Positions 22,820-29,018 of a stretch of DNA of 29,018 nucleotides are shown piece after piece (within the stretch, counting starts at the first letter, position 1; every line of letters begins with the position of its first letter). The stretch spans positions 1 through 29,018 of the forward strand of contig CAZNYM010000022.1 of assembly GCA_964577255.1 (NCBI GenBank), written 5' to 3'. The translations under genes were made by a program, and so were the position numbers. Source of the stretch: Micavibrio_C sp964577255. GTDB lineage: Bacteria > Pseudomonadota > Alphaproteobacteria > Micavibrionales > Micavibrionaceae. The notes under the pieces are model-generated. The model did no database searches. It saw only the letters and a list, made by a program, of their open reading frames with translations, and was not told the origin of the DNA.

Positions 22820-23890
22820 TTATGCCGCGCTGAGCAGTCCCTCGCGGGCCAGGATCTCGTGATAAAAACCCAGATAGGCCGCGACCGTATTGGCCTTGGT
22901 GAACTCGGCCTGATAGCGCGCATAGCCCGCCGCCGCGAGTTTTTTGCCCAGAACCGGGTCAGCAGCAAGGCGCGCGATGGCGGCGGCCAGGGCCTCGACG
23001 TCGTCAACCGGCACCATCAGCCCGTCCTGGCCGTCGCGCACATATTGCGAAGGGCCCTGCGAAGCGGCCGTGACGAGCGGCACGCGCTGCGCCCAGGCCT
23101 GCACGAACACGGTGCCAAACGGCTCGTAGCGCGAGGGGAACACGCAGATGTCGGCGGCGCCGAACAAAGCGGCACGGTCATCGCGCCAGCCCAGGAAGCG
23201 CGCGCGGTCCGCCACGCCCAGCGACGCCGCCAATGCCTCGAGAGGCTTGCGCTCCGGTCCCTCGCCCGCAATCCACAGCCACACGCCCGGCACGCGCGCC
23301 AGCGCGCGCAGCAGCACATCGAACCCCTTGGCGCCGTGCAGCCGCCCGAGCGATAAAAGCAGCTTCGCCTCCGCGGGCGTATCGAGCGCAGCGCGGTCGG
23401 CGGGCCCGGCGGCGGTTTCAAGATCGGCGAAATTGTTGATGTGGCGAACCCGCGCGCCCGCGATCCCGGCCTTCTCTAGATGGCGTTTGATATCCGGCGT
23501 GATGGTGGTGAAATATTCGCTGCTGGCAAAATGGCCGGGCTTGTAATAGCCGCCCAGGCGCGACACCACCAGATAGCGCGGCACACCGTCGCTCTTCTGC
23601 CAGCGCGGTGTCTTCTGCGCGGCGCGCGACATCCATGTCTGCACGATGTGCGGCTGGAACGCGCCGATGATCTTCTTCAGCCGCAGCGGCGTGAAGATGT
23701 CGACCATGCTGCCGAAGGGCAGGATGTGCACGGGAATGGCGGCGGCGCGCAGGCGTTCCTCGCGCGCGGGATTGCGGCGGGTGACGACCTCCACCTGCTC
23801 GCCCGCTTCGGCCAGGGCTATGCACATGTCGACAAAAGCGGTCTCCGCGCCGCCATGCGCGGCGCCCGCCATGACCTGCAGGATTTTCAA
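22820..23890 (-). CDS. Glycosyltransferase family 4 (GT-B fold)
   Basis: Likely transfers a sugar from a nucleotide donor to an envelope glycolipid or polysaccharide; the acceptor is unknown. At 356 aa it shows the GT-B N-terminal start MKILQVMAGAAHGGAETAFVDM (Gly-rich loop at 9-14), the linker, then the donor domain LLLSLGRLHGAKGFDVLLRAL (178-197), WLWIAGEGPERKPLEAL (205-220) and FPSRYEPFGTVFVQAW (251-266). In the EX7E motif the first Glu is residue 256, but the second position (264) is Gln rather than Glu. The ATG overlaps the stop of the preceding secreted-protein gene as ATGA, so the two are translationally coupled. Confidence 0.88.
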   Translation of the reverse strand: MKILQVMAGAAHGGAETAFVDMCIALAEAGEQVEVVTRRNPAREERLRAAAIPVHILPFGSMVDIFTPLRLKKIIGAFQPHIVQTWMSRAAQKTPRWQKSDGVPRYLVVSRLGGYYKPGHFASSEYFTTITPDIKRHLEKAGIAGARVRHINNFADLETAAGPADRAALDTPAEAKLLLSLGRLHGAKGFDVLLRALARVPGVWLWIAGEGPERKPLEALAASLGVADRARFLGWRDDRAALFGAADICVFPSRYEPFGTVFVQAWAQRVPLVTAASQGPSQYVRDGQDGLMVPVDDVEALAAAIARLAADPVLGKKLAAAGYARYQAEFTKANTVAAYLGFYHEILAREGLLSAA

Positions 23891-24525
23891 GGAGCGGCCT
23901 TTCCTTCGCCGGCGACGCCGGCCGAGGGTTCGGTTTTCGCCGGCAGGGGCGCGGGCAGCTTGATCTCGCCCATTTTCTCGACGATCACCTTCTGGGTCTC
24001 ATCCATCGATTTGGTCAGCCTGGTGCAGGCCTCGGGCGAAGTCACTACCCGCTTGTCGAGCTTGTTCTCGGCGTAGACCGCCGCCTTGTCGAGCGTCGCC
24101 AGGAAATCCTCGACCTGTTTGGGCTTGCTGAAACGGCCGTCGCGGATCACAGCCTTGATATCCTTGTCGCGCGGATCGACCGCGGCGGCGATGGCCTTGT
24201 CCCACGACTCGTGGCCGGCCTGCATGAAGTCCTTCATGTCGGGATTGGCCTTGACGCACTGGCCGACCGCGCGGCCGACATCGCGCTTTACTACCTGCAC
24301 GCTGCGCACCAGGCCGAAGGCATCGCGGATCTGCGCCAGGTCGCGCATCTCGGCTTCGCTGAAGCTGGCGGCGATGGCCTGGGCTTGCTCCTGCGCCTTG
24401 AGAATATGCGGATTGCCGGCGGGCGCGGGGGCGGGCTGCCCGGCCACTTCTTTCGCCGCCTCTTCGGCCGCGTAAGCGGGGACGGACAGCAGACTCACGA
24501 GCGCGAGCGTCAGGAACTTTTTCAT
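23887..24525 (-). CDS. Secreted protein of unknown function
   Basis: The 212-aa product starts MKKFLTLALVSLLSVPAYA, a clear Sec signal peptide with cleavage after AYA. The mature part is mostly helical and charged, with FSEAEMRDLAQIRDAFGLVRSVQVVKRDVGRAVGQCVKANPDMKDFM, two Cys (CVKAN, EACTRL) that may form a disulfide, and a Pro/Ala tail. I recognise no family. AAGGAG precedes the ATG at 24525. It is the first gene of a unit with the glycosyltransferase, so it may act in the same envelope process, but that is inferred from position only. Confidence 0.75.
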   Translation of the reverse strand: MKKFLTLALVSLLSVPAYAAEEAAKEVAGQPAPAPAGNPHILKAQEQAQAIAASFSEAEMRDLAQIRDAFGLVRSVQVVKRDVGRAVGQCVKANPDMKDFMQAGHESWDKAIAAAVDPRDKDIKAVIRDGRFSKPKQVEDFLATLDKAAVYAENKLDKRVVTSPEACTRLTKSMDETQKVIVEKMGEIKLPAPLPAKTEPSAGVAGEGKAAP

Positions 24526-24645
24526 CGCCGGTTTCTCCTTGTCAGACCCCAAGCGATAGCAGAATTGCCGGGGCCCGGGGAGGTTTCTTTTAGCCCCAAT
24601 CTGCTTTATAGTGAGCCCCGGAAGACCTCAAGCGGGCCGTTTCTT

Positions 24646-25041
24646 ATGAAAATTCTAAAAAGCGTAAAGAATTTATTAACCCGTTTTCTATATAAATTAG
24701 GATGGGTGTCTGCCGGGCCGGATGACGGTCTTCCAGAAACCCACAAGGCGCCTGAGGGCATAAACGGAAAGCTTGATTCGCCTGCCGTTTTGCTGTTTGA
24801 AGGGGGGCAGGCCGTCCTGTCCGTCGGTTACGAATTCGACGACGTCCCATCCTGGGTGGAATGGGATGCGCATACGAGGAAGATAAGCATTGCCCAGATG
24901 GGTGGCGCGATGGCCGAGCTGGGGATTTACATACCCGAAGGGCTGGAGCAGGCGCTGAACGACGTAAGGAATTTATTGCTGATCACGGATAAAGGCGGGC
25001 GCAAGCTGATCCATTATATCGCCTTCCTGATCAGGAACTGA
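24646..25041 (+). CDS. Hypothetical protein
   Basis: The 131-aa product begins with a basic, hydrophobic helix (MKILKSVKNLLTRFLYKLGW). A more conserved-looking part follows: VLSVGYEFDDVPSWVEWDAHTRKISIAQMGGAMAELGIYIPEGLEQALNDVRNLLLITDKGGRKL. I recognise no family. The start ATG lacks a strong Shine-Dalgarno sequence. A TATAGT at 24607-24612 could be its -10. Codons near the start are AT-richer than in the neighbours. The frame is open far upstream, but that part is antisense to the secreted-protein gene. Confidence 0.68.
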   Translation: MKILKSVKNLLTRFLYKLGWVSAGPDDGLPETHKAPEGINGKLDSPAVLLFEGGQAVLSVGYEFDDVPSWVEWDAHTRKISIAQMGGAMAELGIYIPEGLEQALNDVRNLLLITDKGGRKLIHYIAFLIRN

Positions 25042-25087
25042 AAACGAATTGAACGCGAAAGACAAAGACGATAATGGGAGCAACGAC

Positions 25088-25450
25088 ATGAAACCGCAGG
25101 CCTTCAGCACAAAAGACATGAGAGACGACGTCCTCGCCGCCGGCATCCTGGGCCTTGAAGCCTTGCGCGCCGCGCCGGGCGCGGGCGTCAGCGCAATCTC
25201 TTCTCACCCCGGCTTTACCGGCGTCGCCCCGCGCGGCGAAGGGCTGGTCGCCGGGATCAACCCCGACGGTTTGCGCAGCGCGGTCGAGCTCGACGTTCAC
25301 ATGCCGCAGGTCAGCGGCGCGGTGGCGGTAAGGATCGTCCCCGGCAGAGACATCGGCGCCCAGGCGGCGCCGGCGCTCGCCAACAAGGGCATCAGCCTCT
25401 CCTCCGTACCGACCGGACGCCCGGGCGGCACCGGCGGCATGAAGGGTTGA
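25088..25450 (+). CDS. Hypothetical protein
   Basis: The 120-aa product (MKPQAFSTKDMRDDVLAAGILGLEALRAAPGAGVSAISSH...) has a helical, Ala-rich start, a segment VELDVHMPQVSGAVAVRIVPGRD, and a Gly-rich tail (GRPGGTGGMKG). I recognise no family and see no signal peptide. The ATG at 25088 has GGGAG 7 bases upstream. A TTG at 25049 in frame is a weaker alternative. It lies 46 bases after the preceding gene, probably in one unit ended by the terminator at 25471-25497. Confidence 0.65.
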   Translation: MKPQAFSTKDMRDDVLAAGILGLEALRAAPGAGVSAISSHPGFTGVAPRGEGLVAGINPDGLRSAVELDVHMPQVSGAVAVRIVPGRDIGAQAAPALANKGISLSSVPTGRPGGTGGMKG

Positions 25451-25470
25451 GTCCTCTTTCAGGATAAAAT

Positions 25471-25497
25471 AAAAAGCCCCGCGTCGCGGGGCTTTTT
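25471..25497. terminator. Bidirectional Rho-independent terminator
   Basis: A perfect 12-base stem (AAAAAGCCCCGC / GCGGGGCTTTTT) with a 3-base loop carries A and T runs on its two sides. It lies between the stops of the convergent 120-aa gene and rne and can serve both. Confidence 0.9.
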
Positions 25498-25518
25498 CAT
25501 TCTGCAGGGTCGCGGCGA

Positions 25519-28293
25519 TCAGCCTTCGACCAGGCGGTTCCACCAGCCTTTTTTCTTCTCCGAAGGCGCCGCGTTCACGGTTTCGTAATCGCGCGCGGGC
25601 GCGGGGCCGGCGGGGGCCGGTTCGCGGCGCGCCGCCATCACCGGCGCCGGCTGTTCCGGCGCTGGGGCCGGACGGTAGCCCTCGCTCGCGCCACTGTCGT
25701 TGGCCGAGAGCGGCGGATCGTTGCGCTGACCGCCTTCCGGACGGTTTTCATCCCAGGAACGGTTGCGGCCGCCGCGATTGCGCCCGCCCCGGCGGGAACG
25801 GGAACGCCCGGAGCGTTCGGAACGCTCGGGACGGCTTTGCTCGCCGCCCTCAGCGCCCGGTTCGCCGCTGCCGGCAGACATGTTCTCATCGCGCGGCGCA
25901 CCTTCGGCCGCGGGACCCCGGTCGTCGCGGTCGGAACGGCCGCCGTGACGGTTGCGCCCGCCGCGGTTACGGCCGCCGCGATTGCGTCCACCCCGGCTGC
26001 GCCCGCCTTCACGGCCGCCTTCGCGGCGGAAAGGCGCGCGGCCTTCGCCGCCCGTTTCGCTGTCGCCGCCGGTTTCTTCGCTCTCTCCGCCCGGAGCGGC
26101 TTCTTCACCCTCCTCGGCGGGAATATCTTCATCCAGCACATCGTCATCCATCGCGATCGCGGGACGCTCGACGGTTTCGCCCTGCACCGGCGTGCCGCGC
26201 ACGTGATCGATCTTATAGCCCGGCGGGCCGACATGATCGTCGATGCGCACCAGCACGCGGAAGCCGTAGCGGCGCTCCAGGTTTTCCATCATGTCGCGCT
26301 TGTTGTTGAGGATATAAAGCGCGACCTCGTTCGGGATGCTCAGCGTCACTTCGACCGAGCGGGCGCGGATGCCCTCTTCCTCGCGCGCGCGCAGAACGGT
26401 GATCGCCGCCGAGTCGACGGTGCGCACATAGCCGATGCCCTGGCAGTGCGCGCAGCGCTGGAACTGCGCTTCGGTCACGCTCGGGTTCAGGCGCTGGCGC
26501 GAAAGCTCCAGCAGGCCGAAGCTCGAAATGCGGCCGACCTGGATGCGGGCGCGGTCGGTCGACAGCGCTTCCTTCAGGCGGCGCTCGACCTTGGCGTTGT
26601 TGCGGCGGTCTTCCATGTCGATGAAGTCGATGACGATCAGCCCGCCCAGATCGCGCAGACGCAGCTGACGCGCGACTTCGTCCGCCGCTTCCAGGTTGGT
26701 CTTGAGCGCGGTTTCCTCGATGTGCCGCTCCTTGGTGGCGCGGCCCGAGTTGACGTCGATCGACACCAGCGCCTCGGTCGGGTTGATGACCAGATAACCG
26801 CCCGATTTCAGCGTGACCGAGGGTTCGCCCATGGCCGCCAGTTGGCTTTCCACCTGATAGCGGTGGAACAGCGGGATCTGCTCGTCGGTGTAGTGATTGA
26901 CCTTCTTGATATGCGTCGGCATCAGGATCTTCATGAAATCGCGAGCCAGATTGTAACCTTCGTCGCCCGCCACCTGGATCTCCTCGATGTCGCGCGAATA
27001 GATGTCGCGGATGCTGCGGCGGATCAGATTACCTTCCTCGTGGATGAGGGCGGGCGCCGTCGATTGCAGTGTCAGCTCGCGGATGCCGTCCCACAGCTTG
27101 AGCAGATAGTCGAGATCGCGCTTGATCTCCTGCTTGGTGCGCGACATTCCGGCCGTGCGCATGATCACCGACATGCCTTCAGGGACCTGCAGTTCGGCGA
27201 GGATCTCGCGCATGCGGCGGCGTTCCTCGAAGCTCGCGATCTTGCGGCTAACGCCGCCGCCGCGCGGGCTGTTGGGCATAAGGACGCAGTAACGGCCCGG
27301 CAGCGACAGATACGTCGTCACCGCCGCGCCTTTGTTGCCGCGTTCTTCCTTGCTGACCTGGATCAGCATGATCTGGCCGCGCTTGATGACTTCCTGGATC
27401 TTGTAGTTACGGCGCAGCGAAGGGCGCGCGGGATGGTCGCCTTCGACGCCATCCCCGCCCAGCATTTCTACCCGGCGCGCGCCGGCCGCCATGCGGCGTC
27501 CACCGCCGCCGCGGCCGCCGTAACCGTTGCGGCCGCCCCGACCGCGGAAACGTCCGCCCCGGCCGCGACCGCGACCGCGACCGCCGCGTCCGCCTTCGTC
27601 ACCGGCGGGCTGCTCGCGGTTGCCATCGACGTCGTTCTCTTCCTCGTCGCTGCGGCGGTTGCCGATATTGTCTTCATCTTCACCTTCGCCGTCCGCGCTT
27701 TCACCGGCGGAAAAAGCGGGCATGTCGGCGCCTTCTTCGTCCTCATCTTCGTCGTCATGGCCTTCATCGGCCACGGGATCGTGGTCGGGTTGAGAATCTT
27801 CTTCTTCGTCATCGGCCGGGGCCGCTTCGACAGGGGCGGGCGTAGCTTCGTCGCCGACAGCGTCCGCAACGCGGTCTTCGCCGCCTAGTTCCTCGACGGC
27901 GTCTTCTTCTTGGGAATCCTCATCCTCGGTAACCGGACGGCCGCCGGCGCGGGCGTTCTCCTCTTCCATATCCTCGGCTTCCTCGGCGGCGCGGCGCGCC
28001 TCCATCTCTTCCATCTGCTCGCGCAAAAGCGCTTCGCGGTCGGAGATCGGGATGCGGAAGTAATCGGGATGGATTTCCGAGAACGGCAGGAAACCGTGGC
28101 GGTTGCCGCCGAAATTCACGAAAGCGGCCTGCAGCGAGGGTTCGACCCGCGTGACCTTGGCCAGAAAGATGGTGCCTTTCAGCTGGCGCCTGACCTTGCT
28201 CTCATAGTCGAATTCCATCAGGCGGTGGCCATCCACGACCACGACGCGGGTTTCCTCGTCATGGGTGGCATCGATAAGCATGCGTTTTGTCAT
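25519..28293 (-). CDS. rne: Ribonuclease E
   Basis: Main endoribonuclease of mRNA decay and rRNA/tRNA processing; it nucleates the degradosome at the membrane or in condensates. The 924-aa product has an S1 domain split by an insert at about residues 90-295, first very acidic (EEAEDMEEEN, DEDEDEEGAD) and then RG-rich (GGRGGRGRGRGRGG). The catalytic core has the metal-binding Asp residues 513 (SIDVNSGRAT) and 556 (IVIDFIDM). The Zn-link Cys pair is 614/617 (CAHC). A disordered C-terminal tail from about 700 contains GGRNRGG repeats and ends KKKGWWNRLVEG. AGGAGC precedes the ATG. The long leader is probably autoregulatory. Confidence 0.97.
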   Translation of the reverse strand: MTKRMLIDATHDEETRVVVVDGHRLMEFDYESKVRRQLKGTIFLAKVTRVEPSLQAAFVNFGGNRHGFLPFSEIHPDYFRIPISDREALLREQMEEMEARRAAEEAEDMEEENARAGGRPVTEDEDSQEEDAVEELGGEDRVADAVGDEATPAPVEAAPADDEEEDSQPDHDPVADEGHDDEDEDEEGADMPAFSAGESADGEGEDEDNIGNRRSDEEENDVDGNREQPAGDEGGRGGRGRGRGRGGRFRGRGGRNGYGGRGGGGRRMAAGARRVEMLGGDGVEGDHPARPSLRRNYKIQEVIKRGQIMLIQVSKEERGNKGAAVTTYLSLPGRYCVLMPNSPRGGGVSRKIASFEERRRMREILAELQVPEGMSVIMRTAGMSRTKQEIKRDLDYLLKLWDGIRELTLQSTAPALIHEEGNLIRRSIRDIYSRDIEEIQVAGDEGYNLARDFMKILMPTHIKKVNHYTDEQIPLFHRYQVESQLAAMGEPSVTLKSGGYLVINPTEALVSIDVNSGRATKERHIEETALKTNLEAADEVARQLRLRDLGGLIVIDFIDMEDRRNNAKVERRLKEALSTDRARIQVGRISSFGLLELSRQRLNPSVTEAQFQRCAHCQGIGYVRTVDSAAITVLRAREEEGIRARSVEVTLSIPNEVALYILNNKRDMMENLERRYGFRVLVRIDDHVGPPGYKIDHVRGTPVQGETVERPAIAMDDDVLDEDIPAEEGEEAAPGGESEETGGDSETGGEGRAPFRREGGREGGRSRGGRNRGGRNRGGRNRHGGRSDRDDRGPAAEGAPRDENMSAGSGEPGAEGGEQSRPERSERSGRSRSRRGGRNRGGRNRSWDENRPEGGQRNDPPLSANDSGASEGYRPAPAPEQPAPVMAARREPAPAGPAPARDYETVNAAPSEKKKGWWNRLVEG

Positions 28294-28480
28294 TATATAT
28301 AGCTCCTGGCGTGCTGCTTCCCAGCACCCGCGAGCGACACGTACGGGTAAAACGGTGCGGCACGCACCCTTAGTATGTTGATGTTCTGAGGATACCCCTG
28401 GCCTGGGCCTACCGGCCCGGTCTTGGCTTACAACGGAAACCGCGCGAAATCACAAGGCGCGTGTAGTTTAATTCTGTCAA
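28294..28480 (-). promoter_or_regulatory. rne 5' leader with three hairpins and possible promoter
   Basis: The 456-base gap between rne and the divergent amidase holds no convincing gene. On the rne side it can fold into hairpins at 28311-28327 (GTGCTG/CAGCAC, immediately 5' of the Shine-Dalgarno sequence), 28354-28368 (GGTGCG/CGCACC) and 28405-28418 (GGGCC/GGCCC). A TTGACA at 28475-28480 on the minus strand is a good -35, but the -10 is weak. A long structured leader fits the known feedback control of RNase E on its own mRNA, which is inference here. Confidence 0.45.
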
Positions 28481-28636
28481 ACCATCGCCGGTCCTGAGAA
28501 AATCCAGAAAGCCGGGGGACCTTTTCCGTTACAGCTAGCGAAACCTGATCCTTCATCGAAATAGCAAACTGCTAAAGCTGTCGCGGGTCGCAGAGAGACA
28601 ATACGCGCATAACGCTCTTTCGACAATTAAAAAATG

Positions 28637-28649
28637 CGGGGTAACCCCG
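28637..28649 (-). terminator. Weak terminator-like hairpin upstream of the amidase
   Basis: On the minus strand CGGGG-TTA-CCCCG is followed within two bases by TTTTTT. The stem is only five pairs. It would stop transcription running from the amidase side toward rne, but no gene reading into it was found. Confidence 0.3.
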
Positions 28650-28713
28650 GACCAGGCTATCCCGGCCACGCCAGCCCCTTGCTTCCGGGTGGTTTCTCTG
28701 TGATATCTAGGGA

Positions 28714-28719
28714 TATTAT
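28714..28719 (+). promoter_or_regulatory. Possible amidase promoter -10
   Basis: TATTAT (five of six to TATAAT) about 31 bases before the proposed TTG start. No good -35 is seen at the right distance. Confidence 0.35.
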
Positions 28720-28749
28720 CGCTTTTTCCGGCCGCCAGGGTGACACGCC

Positions 28750-29018
28750 TTGTTTTGCATCTTACGTAAATTATTGCTCTTGATTCCAGCACTCGCCGTG
28801 CTGACCGTTTCTATCCCGGCCCGGGCGCTCGACATCGACGGCATCCGTTTCGGCCAGCACCCCGACGAGGTGCGCATGGTGCTCGACCTCAGTGCCGACG
28901 CCCCCTTCCACGCTTTCGTGCTCGACGACCCGCACCGGCTCATCATCGATCTGCCTGCCTTCAACTGGAAGGTCGGCGATATCGGCCGCCCGGCGGGCGT
29001 CAACGTCAGCGTCGTCGA
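28750..29018 (+). CDS. N-acetylmuramoyl-L-alanine amidase with AMIN domain (5' part)
   Basis: Only the first 89 codons are in the window. A signal peptide (RKLLLLIPALAVLTVSIPARA) is followed by an AMIN domain: LDIDGIRFGQHPDEVRMVLDLSADAPFHAFVLDDPHRLIIDLPAFNW. AMIN domains target periplasmic AmiA/B/C-type amidases to the septum, where they split daughter cells. In alphaproteobacteria such an amidase gene is commonly next to rne, as here. The amidase catalytic domain lies beyond the window, so the product is inferred from the AMIN domain and location. The start is the TTG at 28750, with an AGGGTG sequence upstream. No in-frame ATG or GTG gives a better signal peptide. Confidence 0.8.
   Translation, partial: MFCILRKLLLLIPALAVLTVSIPARALDIDGIRFGQHPDEVRMVLDLSADAPFHAFVLDDPHRLIIDLPAFNWKVGDIGRPAGVNVSVV

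Noticed and set aside
25837..27888. 683-codon frame antisense to rne
   Set aside because: A mirror frame of the biased RNase E coding sequence; its Ala/Val/Phe-rich product reflects the Gly/Arg/Glu codons on the other strand.
28553..28792. 79-codon minus-strand frame upstream of the amidase
   Set aside because: No ribosome-binding site, it overlaps the amidase signal peptide, and it contains the weak terminator-like hairpin.

Overview
The window is chromosomal DNA from a GC-rich alphaproteobacterium, probably a draft or metagenome assembly because one 10-N scaffold gap lies inside a gene. The alphaproteobacterial assignment rests on several markers: the dnaA/dnaN/recF/gyrB block next to rpsT and mutM, a type-2 heme A synthase (ctaA), a Usg-family protein, an RNase E whose S1 domain is split by a long acidic/RG insert and which is divergent from an AMIN-domain amidase, and a Trp-codon leader peptide like those of rhizobial trpE genes. 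The pilin-like protein at the left edge resembles, from memory, proteins of Micavibrio-type lineages. That finer placement is only a guess. I see no tRNA, rRNA, insertion sequence, prophage or CRISPR array.

Layout. 1-1237: the end of a Pro/Ala-rich protein with a repeated TGNPMxFFG motif, then a pilin-like membrane-anchored protein. 1239-9764: replication block on the minus strand (dnaA, dnaN, recF, gyrB, then argS), with a 61-aa plus-strand gene inserted between dnaN and dnaA. 9765-10213: AT-rich region with DnaA-box-like sites, the best candidate here for oriC. 10178-11905: rpsT with a terminator in its own leader, a small secreted protein and mutM. 11950-13328: three genes of unknown function. 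13416-15577: groES-groEL operon with CIRCE operator, promoter and terminator. 15692-18349: usg, a rhodanese-domain protein, a THUMP-like class I methyltransferase carrying the N gap, and a membrane protein. 18399-19898: a complete-looking tryptophan attenuator followed by a carboxylate-amine ligase of the glutamate-cysteine ligase 2 type. 19895-25450: ferredoxin/flavodoxin-NADP reductase, ctaA, a hypothetical protein, a GT4 glycosyltransferase coupled to a secreted protein, and two small unknown genes. 25519-29018: rne with a structured leader, and the start of an N-acetylmuramoyl-L-alanine amidase.

The most notable item is the Trp attenuator. A 16-codon leader peptide with three consecutive Trp codons is followed by mutually exclusive 1:2, 2:3 and 3:4 pairings, and the last is a terminator with six T. 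The next gene is not trpE but a GCS2-like ligase. This implies that an amino acid ligase of unknown substrate is switched on by shortage of charged tRNA-Trp. Other points are a terminator between the rpsT promoter and rpsT, several promoters placed so close to the start codon that the mRNA should be leaderless, repeated tail-to-tail overlaps of convergent genes, and evidence that the N gap is a false 15-base expansion of an intact gene.
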